Below, piece by piece: positions 45,727 to 55,107 of a stretch of DNA of 64,000 nt. This stretch comes from Rhodospirillaceae bacterium (lineage in GTDB: Bacteria; Pseudomonadota; Alphaproteobacteria; Rhodospirillales; Rhodospirillaceae). The translations under genes were made by a program, and so were the position numbers. A model generated the notes under the pieces. It was not told where the DNA came from. It did not search any database and was given only the letters and a program-made list of their open reading frames with translations. Each line of letters begins with the position of its first letter. Positions within the stretch are counted from its first letter, which is position 1. The DNA lies in contig JAQWQC010000001.1 in the NCBI GenBank assembly GCA_029245025.1, positions 1 to 64,000 of the forward strand. The letters are read 5' to 3'.

Positions 45727-46611
45727 ATGAAGCGACGCGACGTATTAAATGGCCTGGCTGCAGCTATGGCTGTGCCCCCGATGGCAAGCACGGTACGTGC
45801 ACAGAACTCTGATAAACAAGAGCCCAGAAAGTCGGCGTCCGTCGAAGGAAGCGTAGCCCTGGTTACGGGGTCTAACAGAGGCGTTGGATTAGGGTTTGTT
45901 AAAGTGCTCCTGGAGCGCGGCGCCAAGCGCGTTTATGCGACGGCGCGCAATCCAGACAATCTTCCAGATGTTGTTGCGCTTAATCCCAATCGAGTTGTGC
46001 CATTGGTGCTCGACGTCAATAACAGCGAACATCGTCTTGCTGCCGCTGCTCAGGCCACAGACGTGACTTGGATTATCAACAACGCGGCATATCCGGGTAG
46101 TCGAGTTCCTGAGGAGCGACGGATACGTTCGGCGAGCACCCTTGATGATTGCAAGCAGGTCATGGAAACAAATTGTTGGTCGCCCGCAGAAATTGCCCGG
46201 CTGTTTATCCCCATCATTCTCAACAATGGTGGTGGTGCAATCGCGAATGTTTTGTCAGCTGCGTCATGGTTTTGCCTGCCGGAATATTCCAGTTACAGCC
46301 TCTCAAAAGCCGCAGAGATGATGATGACCAACGGTCTAAGGGCTGAGTTAGATCGCGACCCCATTCTGGTCGCCAGTGTGTTTACGGGAGGCGTGGATAC
46401 GCGGGCCTCACCCGCAGGATCGCGCGGGGGGATCTCACCAAAGGAGCATGCGCATCAGGTCTTCGATGCCATGGCTCAGGGCGATACCGACGTTTACGCG
46501 GCGGGGTCGAAGAGAATGCGAGATCTAATAAACGCTGACCCAGTGGCCTTCGAACGTGGCCGAATCAAGCGGTTCTATGAGAACCCTTTGACCATCCGCA
46601 ATCATATTTAG
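45727..46611 (+). CDS. SDR-family oxidoreductase with Tat signal
   Basis: From ATG 45727 the N-terminus is MKRRDVLNGLAAAMAVPPMASTVRAQ, a twin-arginine signal with an AxA-type site. Tat exports folded proteins, so an NAD(P)-bound enzyme could leave the cell with its cofactor inside. The SDR part has ALVTGSNRGVGLGF, NNAAYPG and the active site YSLSK. It is about 294 residues, a normal size. A start at ATG 45691 would bury the Tat motif. It is followed by the amidase gene after 10 bases. Substrate not known. Confidence 0.84.
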   Translation: MKRRDVLNGLAAAMAVPPMASTVRAQNSDKQEPRKSASVEGSVALVTGSNRGVGLGFVKVLLERGAKRVYATARNPDNLPDVVALNPNRVVPLVLDVNNSEHRLAAAAQATDVTWIINNAAYPGSRVPEERRIRSASTLDDCKQVMETNCWSPAEIARLFIPIILNNGGGAIANVLSAASWFCLPEYSSYSLSKAAEMMMTNGLRAELDRDPILVASVFTGGVDTRASPAGSRGGISPKEHAHQVFDAMAQGDTDVYAAGSKRMRDLINADPVAFERGRIKRFYENPLTIRNHI

Positions 46612-46621
46612 GAGCCAGTCG

Positions 46622-48298
46622 ATGTTACGAATTACGTTCTTTGCCATTTTGATACTGGCCGCGAGACCAGCGTGGGCTGCCGAATTCTCGGTTGTCGAAG
46701 CAACAATTCCTGATATGCAGGCAGCGATGGAGGAGGGGCTTGTCACCTCTCGCGATCTGGTGACCCAATATCTTGTACGCCTTGGTCTTTACGAAAATGC
46801 CATTAACGCGGCGATTGCCGTCAATGCGGAAGCCTTGGAGATTGCGGATGCACTTGATCGGGAGCGTGCGGTCGGCAACGTTCGAGGGCCACTGCATGGC
46901 ATACCCATAGCAATCAAAGACAATATTCACACAATTGATATGGAAACCACTGCAGGCACGCTCGCGCTTGATGGGTTTGTTCCACCCTATGACGCGACAT
47001 TAGTTCGGAACCTGCGAGATGGTGGTGCCGTCATTATTGCCAAGACCGTATTGACAGAAATGGCAAATTGGATGGTTCTTGGCATGGCTAATAATTATTC
47101 AGCCGTCGCTGGATTTGCTTTTAATCCCTACGACACGAGACGCGACCCCCGCCCTGGTCTTAATGATGGGCGTGGCGTGTTACCAACAGGGAGTTCATCT
47201 TCGGGCGCCGGGACAGCCGCAAACCTTTGGGCCGCGAATATCGGCACTGAAACAACAACATCCATCATTGGTCCCGCATCTGCCGCTATGCTTGCTGCGG
47301 TCAAGCCCACGGTCGGCCGGATCAGTCGCTGGGGTGTAATTCCTGTGACCTACGATCAGGACACCGCCGGACCTATGACGCGCACGGTGACCGACGCCGC
47401 TGTGCTTCTCGGCGTTCTTGAGGGGCAGGTGCCTGACCCGAATGACGTTGAAACCCAACGTTGTGCTCCGCCGCCTAACAATGACTACACCAAATTTCTC
47501 GATGCCGGTGCGCTCAAAGACGCGCGTATTGGTATTCCGCGGGCTTGGTTTGTTGACTCCCATACTCTGCCCGGTAATACCGAACCCAGCGGCGGCATTC
47601 CGGCTGATCAGAAAGCAATGTTGGACGAGGTCGCCGAGATTCTAAGGGCGGAAGGCGCAACAGTTGTTGATCCTGCAGATGTGCCGAGTGTAATCGCTAC
47701 GGCGCGGGACGACAACGTTCTGGTGCGCGGGTCATGTTCACGAAAGCCAAACTTTAAGGGTGACGACGATACCTGTTCCGTGGTGCTCAAGTACGGATTC
47801 AAACGTGATTTTACCGATTGGGTAAAGTCTCTCGGTCCTAACGCTCCGGTTAAGAGTCTATCGGAGTTGCGCGAATGGAATATCGCCAATGCGTCTCTCG
47901 GAACCTTGAAATACGCACAGCGATCGCTCGATATTTCAGATGAACAGGATCTCAGTTCAAGAGAAGACCTGCAGCGATTTAATACGGACCGAGCCAATGA
48001 CGTGCGTTTGGCCGGTGAAGAGGGTGCGGATGCCGTGCTAGAGCAATATGACCTTGATGCTCTTGTTTTTTCAGGCAGCCGTGGCAGCAGTTTTCTTGCT
48101 AAGGCTGGCTATCCATCTGTAATCGTGCCGTTTGGGATGGTTGCCAATGGTAATGGATTTCCCGAAGAATTTATTCCCAAGCCAGCACCTTTGGGTGTTA
48201 CGTTTAGTGGAACAGCCTGCAGTGAACCAAAGTTGCTAGCACTGGCCTATGCGTTTGAGCAGGTCACCAATCGTCGTGTTCCACCCGAGCTGCAATAG
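46622..48298 (+). CDS. Exported amidase-signature enzyme
   Basis: The 558-residue precursor has a signal peptide (ITFFAILILAARPAWAAE). The amidase signature is present: Lys99 in IPIAIKDNI, the Ser-rich GSSSSGAG (about 191-195, cis-Ser), and the nucleophile Ser214 in GTETTTSIIGPAS, where the usual Gly-Gly before Ser is Thr-Thr. Such enzymes hydrolyse amides. Export places it in the periplasm. It is co-transcribed with the Tat-exported SDR. The next gene follows after 29 bases, so the aminotransferase may be in the same transcript. Confidence 0.9.
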   Translation: MLRITFFAILILAARPAWAAEFSVVEATIPDMQAAMEEGLVTSRDLVTQYLVRLGLYENAINAAIAVNAEALEIADALDRERAVGNVRGPLHGIPIAIKDNIHTIDMETTAGTLALDGFVPPYDATLVRNLRDGGAVIIAKTVLTEMANWMVLGMANNYSAVAGFAFNPYDTRRDPRPGLNDGRGVLPTGSSSSGAGTAANLWAANIGTETTTSIIGPASAAMLAAVKPTVGRISRWGVIPVTYDQDTAGPMTRTVTDAAVLLGVLEGQVPDPNDVETQRCAPPPNNDYTKFLDAGALKDARIGIPRAWFVDSHTLPGNTEPSGGIPADQKAMLDEVAEILRAEGATVVDPADVPSVIATARDDNVLVRGSCSRKPNFKGDDDTCSVVLKYGFKRDFTDWVKSLGPNAPVKSLSELREWNIANASLGTLKYAQRSLDISDEQDLSSREDLQRFNTDRANDVRLAGEEGADAVLEQYDLDALVFSGSRGSSFLAKAGYPSVIVPFGMVANGNGFPEEFIPKPAPLGVTFSGTACSEPKLLALAYAFEQVTNRRVPPELQ

Positions 48299-48327
48299 AA
48301 AGTTACGCGTGACAGGAGATGACTAGC

Positions 48328-49488
48328 TTGAAACTTGTTGAAAACATGGAGCGTCTCGGCACTGAGACAGCTTTTGAAGTTTTGGCCAGGGCCGAAGCGC
48401 TTATGGCGGAAGGCCGAGACATAATAAACCTAGGGATAGGGCAACCGGACTTTCGGACTCCTGAACATGTGGTGGAGGCGGCTGTCAAAGCGCTGCGCGA
48501 TGGTCACCATGGCTATACGCCAGCCCAAGGAATTTTGCCTTTAAGGGAGGCGGTTACTGCAGACCTGCTCACACAGCACGGTGCTGACGTTAACCCCGAT
48601 AACATCGTTATCATGCCGGGCGGTAAACCGACGATGTTCTTCGCCGTTCTCATGTTCGGGCAGCCCGGTGTTGAGATCATGTATCCCGACCCAGGGTTCC
48701 CCATTTATAGGTCGATGATCGAATTTACAGGCGCGACTCCCGTGCCGATCGCACTGCGTATGGAAAATGATTTCACTTTCTCTGCGGATGAAGTTTTAGC
48801 AAATATCACAGTTAAGACCCGGCTTATCATTGTGAACTCGCCTGGCAACCCGACTGGCGGCGTCACTCCCAAGGCTGAAGTTGAAAAACTAGTGAGTGGA
48901 TTGGAAGCTTGGCCCAACGTCGCGGTTATGTCTGATGAGATCTACAGCCGCATGCTGTACGATGGACTCGAACATGTAACTTTCTTAAATTATCCCGCTA
49001 TTCGAGATCGTCTGATTGTACTCAATGGCTGGTCGAAGACCTACGCCATGACGGGCTGGCGCTTGGGCTACTCCGTATGGCCTGACGCTCTCATTGATAA
49101 AGTTGTCAGATTGGCCGTTAACAATCACTCCTGCGTGAATGCGCCAACACAGTTCGCTGGTATTGCTGCGCTGACAGGCCCGCAAGACGCTGTTGACGCG
49201 ATGATGATTGAGTTTGATGAGCGCCGAAAGGTGATCGTATCGCTTCTAAATGACGTGCCGGGATTCCGCTGTCTGGAGCCAGGTGGCGCATTCTACGTTT
49301 TTCCAAACATTGAGGAAACAGGCCGTACTGGCAAAGAATTGCAGACAGAGATGCTCGAGGTCGCGGGTGTTGCTGCTGTTCCCGGCACCAGCTTTGGAAT
49401 TCATGGAGATGGCTTTGTGCGTTTTTCTTACGCTAACTCACTTGAGAAGATTCGCGATGCAGTCGAACGTATCGGCGCTTTATTTTAG
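48328..49488 (+). CDS. PLP-dependent aminotransferase, class I/II
   Basis: The enzyme of about 386 residues has the AspC-like fold: DIINLGIGQPDFRTPEHV, NPGNPTGGVTPKAEVE, VMSDEIYSRMLYDG and the PLP lysine in GWSKTYAMTGWRLGYSV, with the C-terminal arginine context SFGIHGDGFVRFSYA. I prefer TTG 48328 because AGGAG is 9 bases upstream; ATG 48319 touches the AGGAG and is poorly placed. It transfers an amino group between an amino acid and a 2-oxo acid. It fits with the exported amidase and deaminase-like genes in nitrogen-containing substrate use (inference). Confidence 0.92.
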   Translation: MKLVENMERLGTETAFEVLARAEALMAEGRDIINLGIGQPDFRTPEHVVEAAVKALRDGHHGYTPAQGILPLREAVTADLLTQHGADVNPDNIVIMPGGKPTMFFAVLMFGQPGVEIMYPDPGFPIYRSMIEFTGATPVPIALRMENDFTFSADEVLANITVKTRLIIVNSPGNPTGGVTPKAEVEKLVSGLEAWPNVAVMSDEIYSRMLYDGLEHVTFLNYPAIRDRLIVLNGWSKTYAMTGWRLGYSVWPDALIDKVVRLAVNNHSCVNAPTQFAGIAALTGPQDAVDAMMIEFDERRKVIVSLLNDVPGFRCLEPGGAFYVFPNIEETGRTGKELQTEMLEVAGVAAVPGTSFGIHGDGFVRFSYANSLEKIRDAVERIGALF

Positions 49489-49614
49489 GGCGGCGCTATT
49501 GGTCACAGTGTAGCCACGTCCAGACATCAGCTGTGGAAGGCCAGTTGAAGACTGCTGACCTATGCCTGTACTCTGACATCATGACCGATCAACTTCTCAG
49601 GGTAGAGAGTGCCC

Positions 49615-50190
49615 ATGGCACTTAATAAGCAACAGGTTGTAGCGGTGGCAGTGGGTGCCGTGATTGCCCTGTGTTTCGTAGTCATACAAACGTTTATGGG
49701 GTCCCCTCGGGCAGAACCTATTGAGCTAGCGACTGAAGAGGACGAAGTTCTTTTACGCGAAGTTTTTCCGGAGGCCGATTTATTCTCTGTGAAATCCGGA
49801 AGGTTGCCGTATCACAAGGTTTATAAGACAGACGCAGATAGTGGTGAGAACACTCTATTGGGGTTCGCTTTTTTGACCCATGAAGTTGAGCCTGATGAGT
49901 GGGCCTACGAAGGACCTATCGAGATATTGGTGGGTATGACGGTGGGGGGCACTATTACCGGCATTAAGATCGTCGACCACTATGAACCCTTTGGCTATTT
50001 CTCGATCGACCCGCCTGAATTCGAAGAGCAATTCAAAAACAAGAGCATCCTCGATGAGTTTGAAGAAGGGCGGGACATTGATGCCGTGTCTCGGGCGACC
50101 ATTACGGTTGAAGGTGCGGCACGCGTTGTTAGAAAAAGCGCGCGCCAGATTGCGCGGCAGCATCTCATGCAGGAGCGCGAAGGCCGGTGA
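49615..50190 (+). CDS. FMN-binding domain protein, membrane-anchored
   Basis: Residues 3-27 form one N-terminal membrane segment. The remainder is an FMN-binding domain as in RnfG, NqrC and NosR. The flavinylation motif DAVSRATIT is near the end; in such motifs ApbE attaches FMN to the Thr of S-x-A-T (Thr162 from this start). ATG 49615 is preferred to GTG 49609. The gene overlaps the next by 4 bases and is followed by an Fe-S membrane protein and ApbE, so it is probably a periplasmic flavin electron carrier. Confidence 0.9.
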   Translation: MALNKQQVVAVAVGAVIALCFVVIQTFMGSPRAEPIELATEEDEVLLREVFPEADLFSVKSGRLPYHKVYKTDADSGENTLLGFAFLTHEVEPDEWAYEGPIEILVGMTVGGTITGIKIVDHYEPFGYFSIDPPEFEEQFKNKSILDEFEEGRDIDAVSRATITVEGAARVVRKSARQIARQHLMQEREGR

Positions 50191-51152
50191 CCCGCTTCTT
50201 AGGCTTGATAGCATCGACAGGTGTTTTTTGCCTGCTTGCCAGTTTCGCGGTCTTTGCCCAAGACGTGACTGCGCCAGCCCTGTCGCTAGCGGATTTAGAT
50301 GCTCTTATAAAGCAGGATAAGGCGACGACACCAAAACTTGATCAGCAAGGGATTGTGGACCTCATTGCCTTGCTCTCCTTTCTGGCCTTAGCTGTAGTCA
50401 GCTTCATAAAGAAAAACACAACACTCAAGTATGCGACGATGGTCATCGCTATTGCTTACATGGGTTTTGTGAAGGGCAACCTTGTATCCGTCGTGCATAT
50501 TTTTGCTCTGATGGAATGGTCTTTCCCGCTCTTCCAATACAATGTGGCATGGTACGTCTTAATGCTCTTTACGGTCATTTCCACAGTCCTATGGGGCAGG
50601 CTGTATTGCGGTCGTATCTGCGCTTTTGGCTCGCTGACGCAGCTCATGGATAAAGTGTTGCCCTCGAAGTGGCGGGTAGAGTTGCCAACTTGGCTAGACC
50701 AGCGTGCAATTTATGTGAAGTACGGTTTTCTAGTTTTCGTGCTCGGGTATTTCTTCGTCACGAAAGACAATACTATCTACAGATATGTTGAACCGTTCTG
50801 GATGTTCACACTTAGCGGTTCCACCGTGATGTGGACGCTTTTAGCTGTACTGCTCTTGACCACAGTCTTTATTCGAAATTTTTACTGTCGGTATCTATGT
50901 ATTGTCGGGGCAGGATTAGCGCTCCTCTCAAACCTTACCGTCTTTGGTATTAAGAGATGGCAGCAGTGCAACACCTGCAAAATATGCGAGAACGCATGCG
51001 AGTGGGGGGCCATAAAAGGGCCTGAAATATCAGTTACTGAATGTGTTCGTTGTGACGACTGTGAGATTCTCTACAACGACGAAGATAGATGTCCGCATTG
51101 GCTGATGCTGAAGAAGACGGCCGCCAAACTCGAGGCGTCGAAGGCACCATAG
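50187..51152 (+). CDS. NosR/NapH-like membrane Fe-S protein
   Basis: The 321-residue protein has a signal-like first helix and about five membrane segments. Cysteine motifs GRLYCGRICAFG and FYCRYLCIVG flank membrane segments as in NosR/NapH/CcoG-like proteins. Two 4Fe-4S sites follow at the end: CNTCKICENAC and CVRCDDC...C. It would pass electrons between the quinone pool or cytoplasm and the periplasmic FMN protein. No nitrous-oxide or nitrate reductase gene is near. Its stop is one base before the apbE start, so this is a tight operon. Confidence 0.88.
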   Translation: MTRFLGLIASTGVFCLLASFAVFAQDVTAPALSLADLDALIKQDKATTPKLDQQGIVDLIALLSFLALAVVSFIKKNTTLKYATMVIAIAYMGFVKGNLVSVVHIFALMEWSFPLFQYNVAWYVLMLFTVISTVLWGRLYCGRICAFGSLTQLMDKVLPSKWRVELPTWLDQRAIYVKYGFLVFVLGYFFVTKDNTIYRYVEPFWMFTLSGSTVMWTLLAVLLLTTVFIRNFYCRYLCIVGAGLALLSNLTVFGIKRWQQCNTCKICENACEWGAIKGPEISVTECVRCDDCEILYNDEDRCPHWLMLKKTAAKLEASKAP

Positions 51153-51153
51153 A

Positions 51154-52275
51154 GTGTGCCCGCATAAAACATCTGTATCAGGTCTTTTCCTATCGCTCTC
51201 TCTGTTACTTGGGTGTTCTCCCTCGTCAACTGAGCTTAAGCCCACACGTCAAGCTTGGTTCGTTATGGGGACAACCCTGGAAATATCGGTCTATAGACCA
51301 GAAGCGGAAGCTGCGCTTGGCCTTGAAGACTTGACCGCAGCACACGCCACTATTGTTGAAATTGATGAGCGCCTGAGTCTTTACAAAAGCAACAGTGAGT
51401 TGAATGCGGTGAACGCACGGGCAGGCAAGGGCGTACAATCGATCAGCTCTCAGTTCAGTGACGTCTTAAGCGCATCGATTCATTTTGGGGGCTTATCGGG
51501 CGGAGCGCTTGATGTTGCGATACAGCCGCTTATCGATGTTTGGGGTTTCTATGACGTTTCTACTGCTGAGGTTCCCTCGAAAGACGAAATCGCAGAAGTG
51601 GTGAACAGGGTCGGGATAGACCATGTGCGCATGGATAAAGGTAGCGAGCAAGTTGCTTTGGCATCTGGGGCAGGCCTAGATTTCGGTGGGATCGCCAAGG
51701 GGTTTGCCGTTGATCAAGCCGTAGAAGTGCTAAAGGCGCGAGGCGTGCCTGCGGGTCTTATTAACTTAGGTGGGAATATTCGGGTGTTTGGTGCCGTAGT
51801 TGAAGGCAGGCCATGGCGGGTGGGGATTCGTCATCCACGAGAGAACCGTATAATAGGCCAAGTGAGCCTCACCAACGGTGCGGTCGCAACGTCCGGTGAT
51901 TACGACCGGTACTTTATCCATGATGATAAGAGGTACAGTCATATCCTCGACCCGCGCTCGGGTTGGCCAGTTGAGAATATATTTTCTCTGACTGTTGTCG
52001 CACCTGATGCAACGACGGCGGACGCCCTTTCAACTGCTGCTTTCGTTCTCGACGAGAAACAAGGAATGCAACTGTTATCTCGTTGCATTGATGTTGAGGG
52101 TGTTCTCCTTCGGCCAAGCGCAAAATCCGACGACTTGGATGCGATCGTGACGAATACGATTACTCAGAGTGCCGCAATTGAGATCGATGCCACATTTGTC
52201 GAGAACGTGCCGCCTAGCATAGCGGGGGGTGTAAAGAACTCCGTCATAGATTGTTCGTGGCGCACTCCGAATTAA
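51154..52275 (+). CDS. apbE: FAD:protein FMN transferase (ApbE), lipoprotein
   Basis: ApbE cuts FAD and attaches FMN to a Thr of the target protein in the periplasm. Motifs are complete: VMGTTLEISV, DFGGIAKGFAVDQAVEVL, LINLGGNIRVFG, GDYDRYFIHDDKRYSHILDPRSGWPV and a metal-binding Asp in ATTADALSTAAFVL. The N-terminus LFLSLSLLLGC is a lipobox, so it is anchored to the membrane. GTG start. It follows the FMN-binding and Fe-S genes, which identifies its likely target. It is convergent with the TPR gene, and the two stop codons overlap by 3 bases (TTAA). Confidence 0.95.
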   Translation: MCPHKTSVSGLFLSLSLLLGCSPSSTELKPTRQAWFVMGTTLEISVYRPEAEAALGLEDLTAAHATIVEIDERLSLYKSNSELNAVNARAGKGVQSISSQFSDVLSASIHFGGLSGGALDVAIQPLIDVWGFYDVSTAEVPSKDEIAEVVNRVGIDHVRMDKGSEQVALASGAGLDFGGIAKGFAVDQAVEVLKARGVPAGLINLGGNIRVFGAVVEGRPWRVGIRHPRENRIIGQVSLTNGAVATSGDYDRYFIHDDKRYSHILDPRSGWPVENIFSLTVVAPDATTADALSTAAFVLDEKQGMQLLSRCIDVEGVLLRPSAKSDDLDAIVTNTITQSAAIEIDATFVENVPPSIAGGVKNSVIDCSWRTPN

Positions 52276-53831
52276 CGCGCTGAGCCATACTGAACAGGTT
52301 TAGATTTTTCTAAACCATCGACTGATTTAGTGCGATTGGGCGTCCGAGTAAGAGCAAATTCAAATTGATCCGCTGCTTCAGTTAAGCGGCCGGCCTCTAG
52401 TAAGAACTCTCCGTACATTTCAAAGGAGGGCTTGACGGGTAACGGCGGCCCAGATGGTGCATTAAGGGTCGTTTCTATGGCGACTGCTTCCTGGAGTAGA
52501 TTTTCTGCTTGTGTGGAATTGCCCTTCGCTTGGGCGATAGCGGCTTCTACTTCTTTTTCAGATACAGCGATAATTTTGGCTCGGTAAGCGCCGTTTTCTC
52601 TAGCCTCTGTGCGTTTTCGAAGCGCGTTGAGGTGTTTTGCCGCCGTCTGCGCATCAGAAACATCTCCGCGCTTTGCTGCGGCCAGGCCAACGGCAAATTG
52701 AAGTGCCAAATTGCCATTGTCACGTTCGTCTAGTTCTAGGCTTTTGGCATATGCCCAATCTTCAGTTTCAACAATGTAACGGGCGACCATCCCCATAACA
52801 CCACTGTGGACGCGATTTGTTGGGCTTACGTCCTCTGTCGCGCGTGCAAGTGCAAGGGCTTCTTCGGCGCCCGCAAGATTGCCAAGCTGTAAATCGCCGT
52901 ACAGTCGCCAGGATAGAGAATGAAATTCAGAACGTCCACGTTCTGATTGTGTCCGTTCGGCAATTTCAACGGCTGCATTATACGATGCAATGTTTGAACG
53001 AACGACGTCTTCCCACATGCCTAATTGGACAAAAATGTGAGAGGGCATGTGTAGAGCGTGTGGGGCGTCTGGTGCGATATCCGCGTAGACGCGGGCAGCA
53101 GGCAACGCGAGAATGGCGTGCTCGGGGTCATCCAACGCATGGATGATGAAATGAGCGGCTCCCGGGTGGTTGGGATTCTTGGCAAACACGTCTTTAGAAA
53201 TGGTGGCGGCCCGCATTTGCCGGCCAAAACCTTTGTCGCCGGGTCTCACTGTGCCAAGTATCGAGAGGGCGTAGAATGTCGCGATCTCATTGTCGTCGGG
53301 ATAGGACTCGTAGAGTTCGCGCATAGCATTTGAGTAAGCTTTGTCACGAGTGAGCTTATCTCCGGGACCAAAGAGAACGTCGACAGCCTGCATGAACCCG
53401 CGTTCTCGGCCGGCTGGTGTCTTGCTCGCCCGTTCTTCGGGGGTCACTGCGAACCGCGCTAAAATTTTGTGGGCTTCGTCTCGGTCTGTCTCATCCCACA
53501 ATGTGTGATTGAGGCTCATGGCTTCGCCCCAATAGGCCAAGGCGAAATCTGGGTCGGCTTGTTGAACTGCGCGAAAGGTAACTGCGGCGTCATTAAACTC
53601 AAAGCTGTAAAGCGCTTTGACCCCTGTTAGAAACGCAGCCTGGGCCTCTTCATCCCCTGAGTTTGGAAAATTGATCGTTCCCAAATCAGTCATTGTCAGG
53701 GAGCTAGATTTGGGCGCGACCGTTTCTGCGTGCGAGTTCCCTATGCCAGAGAGTGTCAGGCAGGCCGCAGCTAAAGTAATTGCCATGCTGGTTCGGATAA
53801 GACGATGAGCCATTTTTTTAACCCCACGCAT
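52272..53831 (-). CDS. Exported TPR-repeat protein
   Basis: The 519-residue precursor has a signal peptide (IRTSMAITLAAACLTLSGIGNSHA). Helical repeats of TPR type follow (YSFEFNDAAVTFRAVQQADPDFALAYWGEAMS near residue 75; later QTAAKHLNALRKRTEAREN and AADQFEFALTRTPNRT). A conserved His-rich segment HPGAAHFIIHALDDPEHA ... HALHMPSHIFVQLGMW recurs in proteins of this type, and could bind a metal. No enzyme activity is known to me. ATG 53813 is an alternative start. It is a single gene, convergent with apbE. Confidence 0.82.
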   Translation of the reverse strand: MRGVKKMAHRLIRTSMAITLAAACLTLSGIGNSHAETVAPKSSSLTMTDLGTINFPNSGDEEAQAAFLTGVKALYSFEFNDAAVTFRAVQQADPDFALAYWGEAMSLNHTLWDETDRDEAHKILARFAVTPEERASKTPAGRERGFMQAVDVLFGPGDKLTRDKAYSNAMRELYESYPDDNEIATFYALSILGTVRPGDKGFGRQMRAATISKDVFAKNPNHPGAAHFIIHALDDPEHAILALPAARVYADIAPDAPHALHMPSHIFVQLGMWEDVVRSNIASYNAAVEIAERTQSERGRSEFHSLSWRLYGDLQLGNLAGAEEALALARATEDVSPTNRVHSGVMGMVARYIVETEDWAYAKSLELDERDNGNLALQFAVGLAAAKRGDVSDAQTAAKHLNALRKRTEARENGAYRAKIIAVSEKEVEAAIAQAKGNSTQAENLLQEAVAIETTLNAPSGPPLPVKPSFEMYGEFLLEAGRLTEAADQFEFALTRTPNRTKSVDGLEKSKPVQYGSAR

Positions 53832-53944
53832 GTTTGTCGTTCCGTAGATAAGGGTACGCTGGCTTCTGGCAGGTGTGAAGCCGTCTTAGCGGTAAATTGA
53901 TTGCGGCCTTGATCAACTGGGGCTGTGGCGGCACTCTAGTGCTT

Positions 53945-54622
53945 ATGTCAGAAAACCAAGCCCCTCAATTCGTTATTGTTGAAGCGGACACCGCCGCAAG
54001 CGGTAGTGTTCTCAAATATTCAGAGGCTATTTCAGAGATAATTGAGGAGGCAGGCGGTTCTATCCTCCTTGCCGCACCGGCGGACGCAGCTGAAGTCCTA
54101 GAGGAGGGGAGCAAGCCCCACGCCGTTCTTGTTCTAAAGTTTCCGTCAGGTGACCGGGCATCAGAATTTTGGACTAGTGACGCCAATCATCAGGCCTTCG
54201 GCGAATTGTTCTCCCATGAGGCGTTTCTACACGCGGTCTCAGTGCCTGGTATTCCTGAAGACGGATTGCCCGACGAACCGCTGCCGACAACGGCTAATGT
54301 CACTATCCCACAGCGAGATGGTCCCAAGGCTTATATGCTGGTGCAAGGAACGGTTAGCGATCCAGAACCCATTGGCGCGTACATGGAAACAATTATTCCA
54401 ATGATCATAGAGCGCGGTGGTGTGTATCGCGCATGGACGTTGCCTGATGGGCCAAGCGTATTGGCCGGTGATTGGCAGCCGCAATATCTCGTTCTATCTG
54501 AGTGGCCAACAATCGAAGAGCCGCGAGGTTTCTGGTATTCTGATACGTACCAGAATGTTGCCATTCCGACACGGCAACCGGCTTCTGATTTCACAGTTCT
54601 TTTGTTTGAGGCCAAGTCATGA
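53945..54622 (+). CDS. Tandem DUF1330-like protein
   Basis: From ATG 53945 the protein has 225 residues and two repeats of a ferredoxin-like fold of the DUF1330 type. They are APQFVIVEADTAASGSVLKYSEAISEIIEEAGG and AYMLVQGTVSDPEPIGAYMETIIPMIIERGGVYRAW, each followed by LVLKFPSGDRASEFWTSD or LVLSEWPTIEEPRGFWYSD. Family members form dimeric alpha/beta barrels; some handle reactive small molecules, most have no known role. Here two fused units could form one barrel. No good ribosome site is seen before the ATG. It precedes the Tat subunit and GMC genes (4-base overlap). Confidence 0.72.
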   Translation: MSENQAPQFVIVEADTAASGSVLKYSEAISEIIEEAGGSILLAAPADAAEVLEEGSKPHAVLVLKFPSGDRASEFWTSDANHQAFGELFSHEAFLHAVSVPGIPEDGLPDEPLPTTANVTIPQRDGPKAYMLVQGTVSDPEPIGAYMETIIPMIIERGGVYRAWTLPDGPSVLAGDWQPQYLVLSEWPTIEEPRGFWYSDTYQNVAIPTRQPASDFTVLLFEAKS

Positions 54623-55107
54623 AGCGGCGTTCTTTTCTTGCCAGTTCGAGCGTTCTCACTATTGCCGCACTGGCGTTGCCAATTTATCCCGCACGGGCGA
54701 ACGACCCTCTTACAGAGGCCCAAGCCGCTGTCCTATTGCGGCTTGTAAGAGACATTTTCCCGCATGATGCCTTGAAAGACGAGCCGTACCTTGCAGTTGT
54801 CGAGCAGTTGGCAAGTGCTGCGGCAGACCCCGATTTTCTTCAATTGCTTCGCGAAGGCATGTCAGCTCTGGATGGTGCCGGGGAGGGGGCTTGGATTAAT
54901 CGCTCTGAGGTGGATCGAGTGGCGGTCCTGAAAGAGATGGAGGCAACGCCATTCTTTATCACGGTCCGGGTTTCAACCTTGTTTGGTCTATACGGCAACC
55001 CAGCAATATGGTCGACATTTGGATACGAAGGCGCCTCGTACGAGCAAGGTGGGTATTTGTTTCGTGGCTTTGATGATCTTGATTGGTTATCGGAGCCGTT
55101 ATCATGA
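54619..55107 (+). CDS. Gluconate-2-dehydrogenase-subunit-3-like Tat protein
   Basis: The 162-residue precursor has a Tat signal (MKRRSFLASSSVLTIAALALP) and the small-subunit pattern LTEAQAAVLLRLVRDIFPHDALKDEPY ... EGASYEQGGYLFRGFDDLDWL. In gluconate 2-dehydrogenase and similar GMC complexes this subunit carries the flavoprotein through the Tat system. It overlaps the GMC gene by 4 bases (ATGA), so the pair is clearly a unit. No cytochrome c subunit is next to it. Confidence 0.88.
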   Translation: MKRRSFLASSSVLTIAALALPIYPARANDPLTEAQAAVLLRLVRDIFPHDALKDEPYLAVVEQLASAAADPDFLQLLREGMSALDGAGEGAWINRSEVDRVAVLKEMEATPFFITVRVSTLFGLYGNPAIWSTFGYEGASYEQGGYLFRGFDDLDWLSEPLS

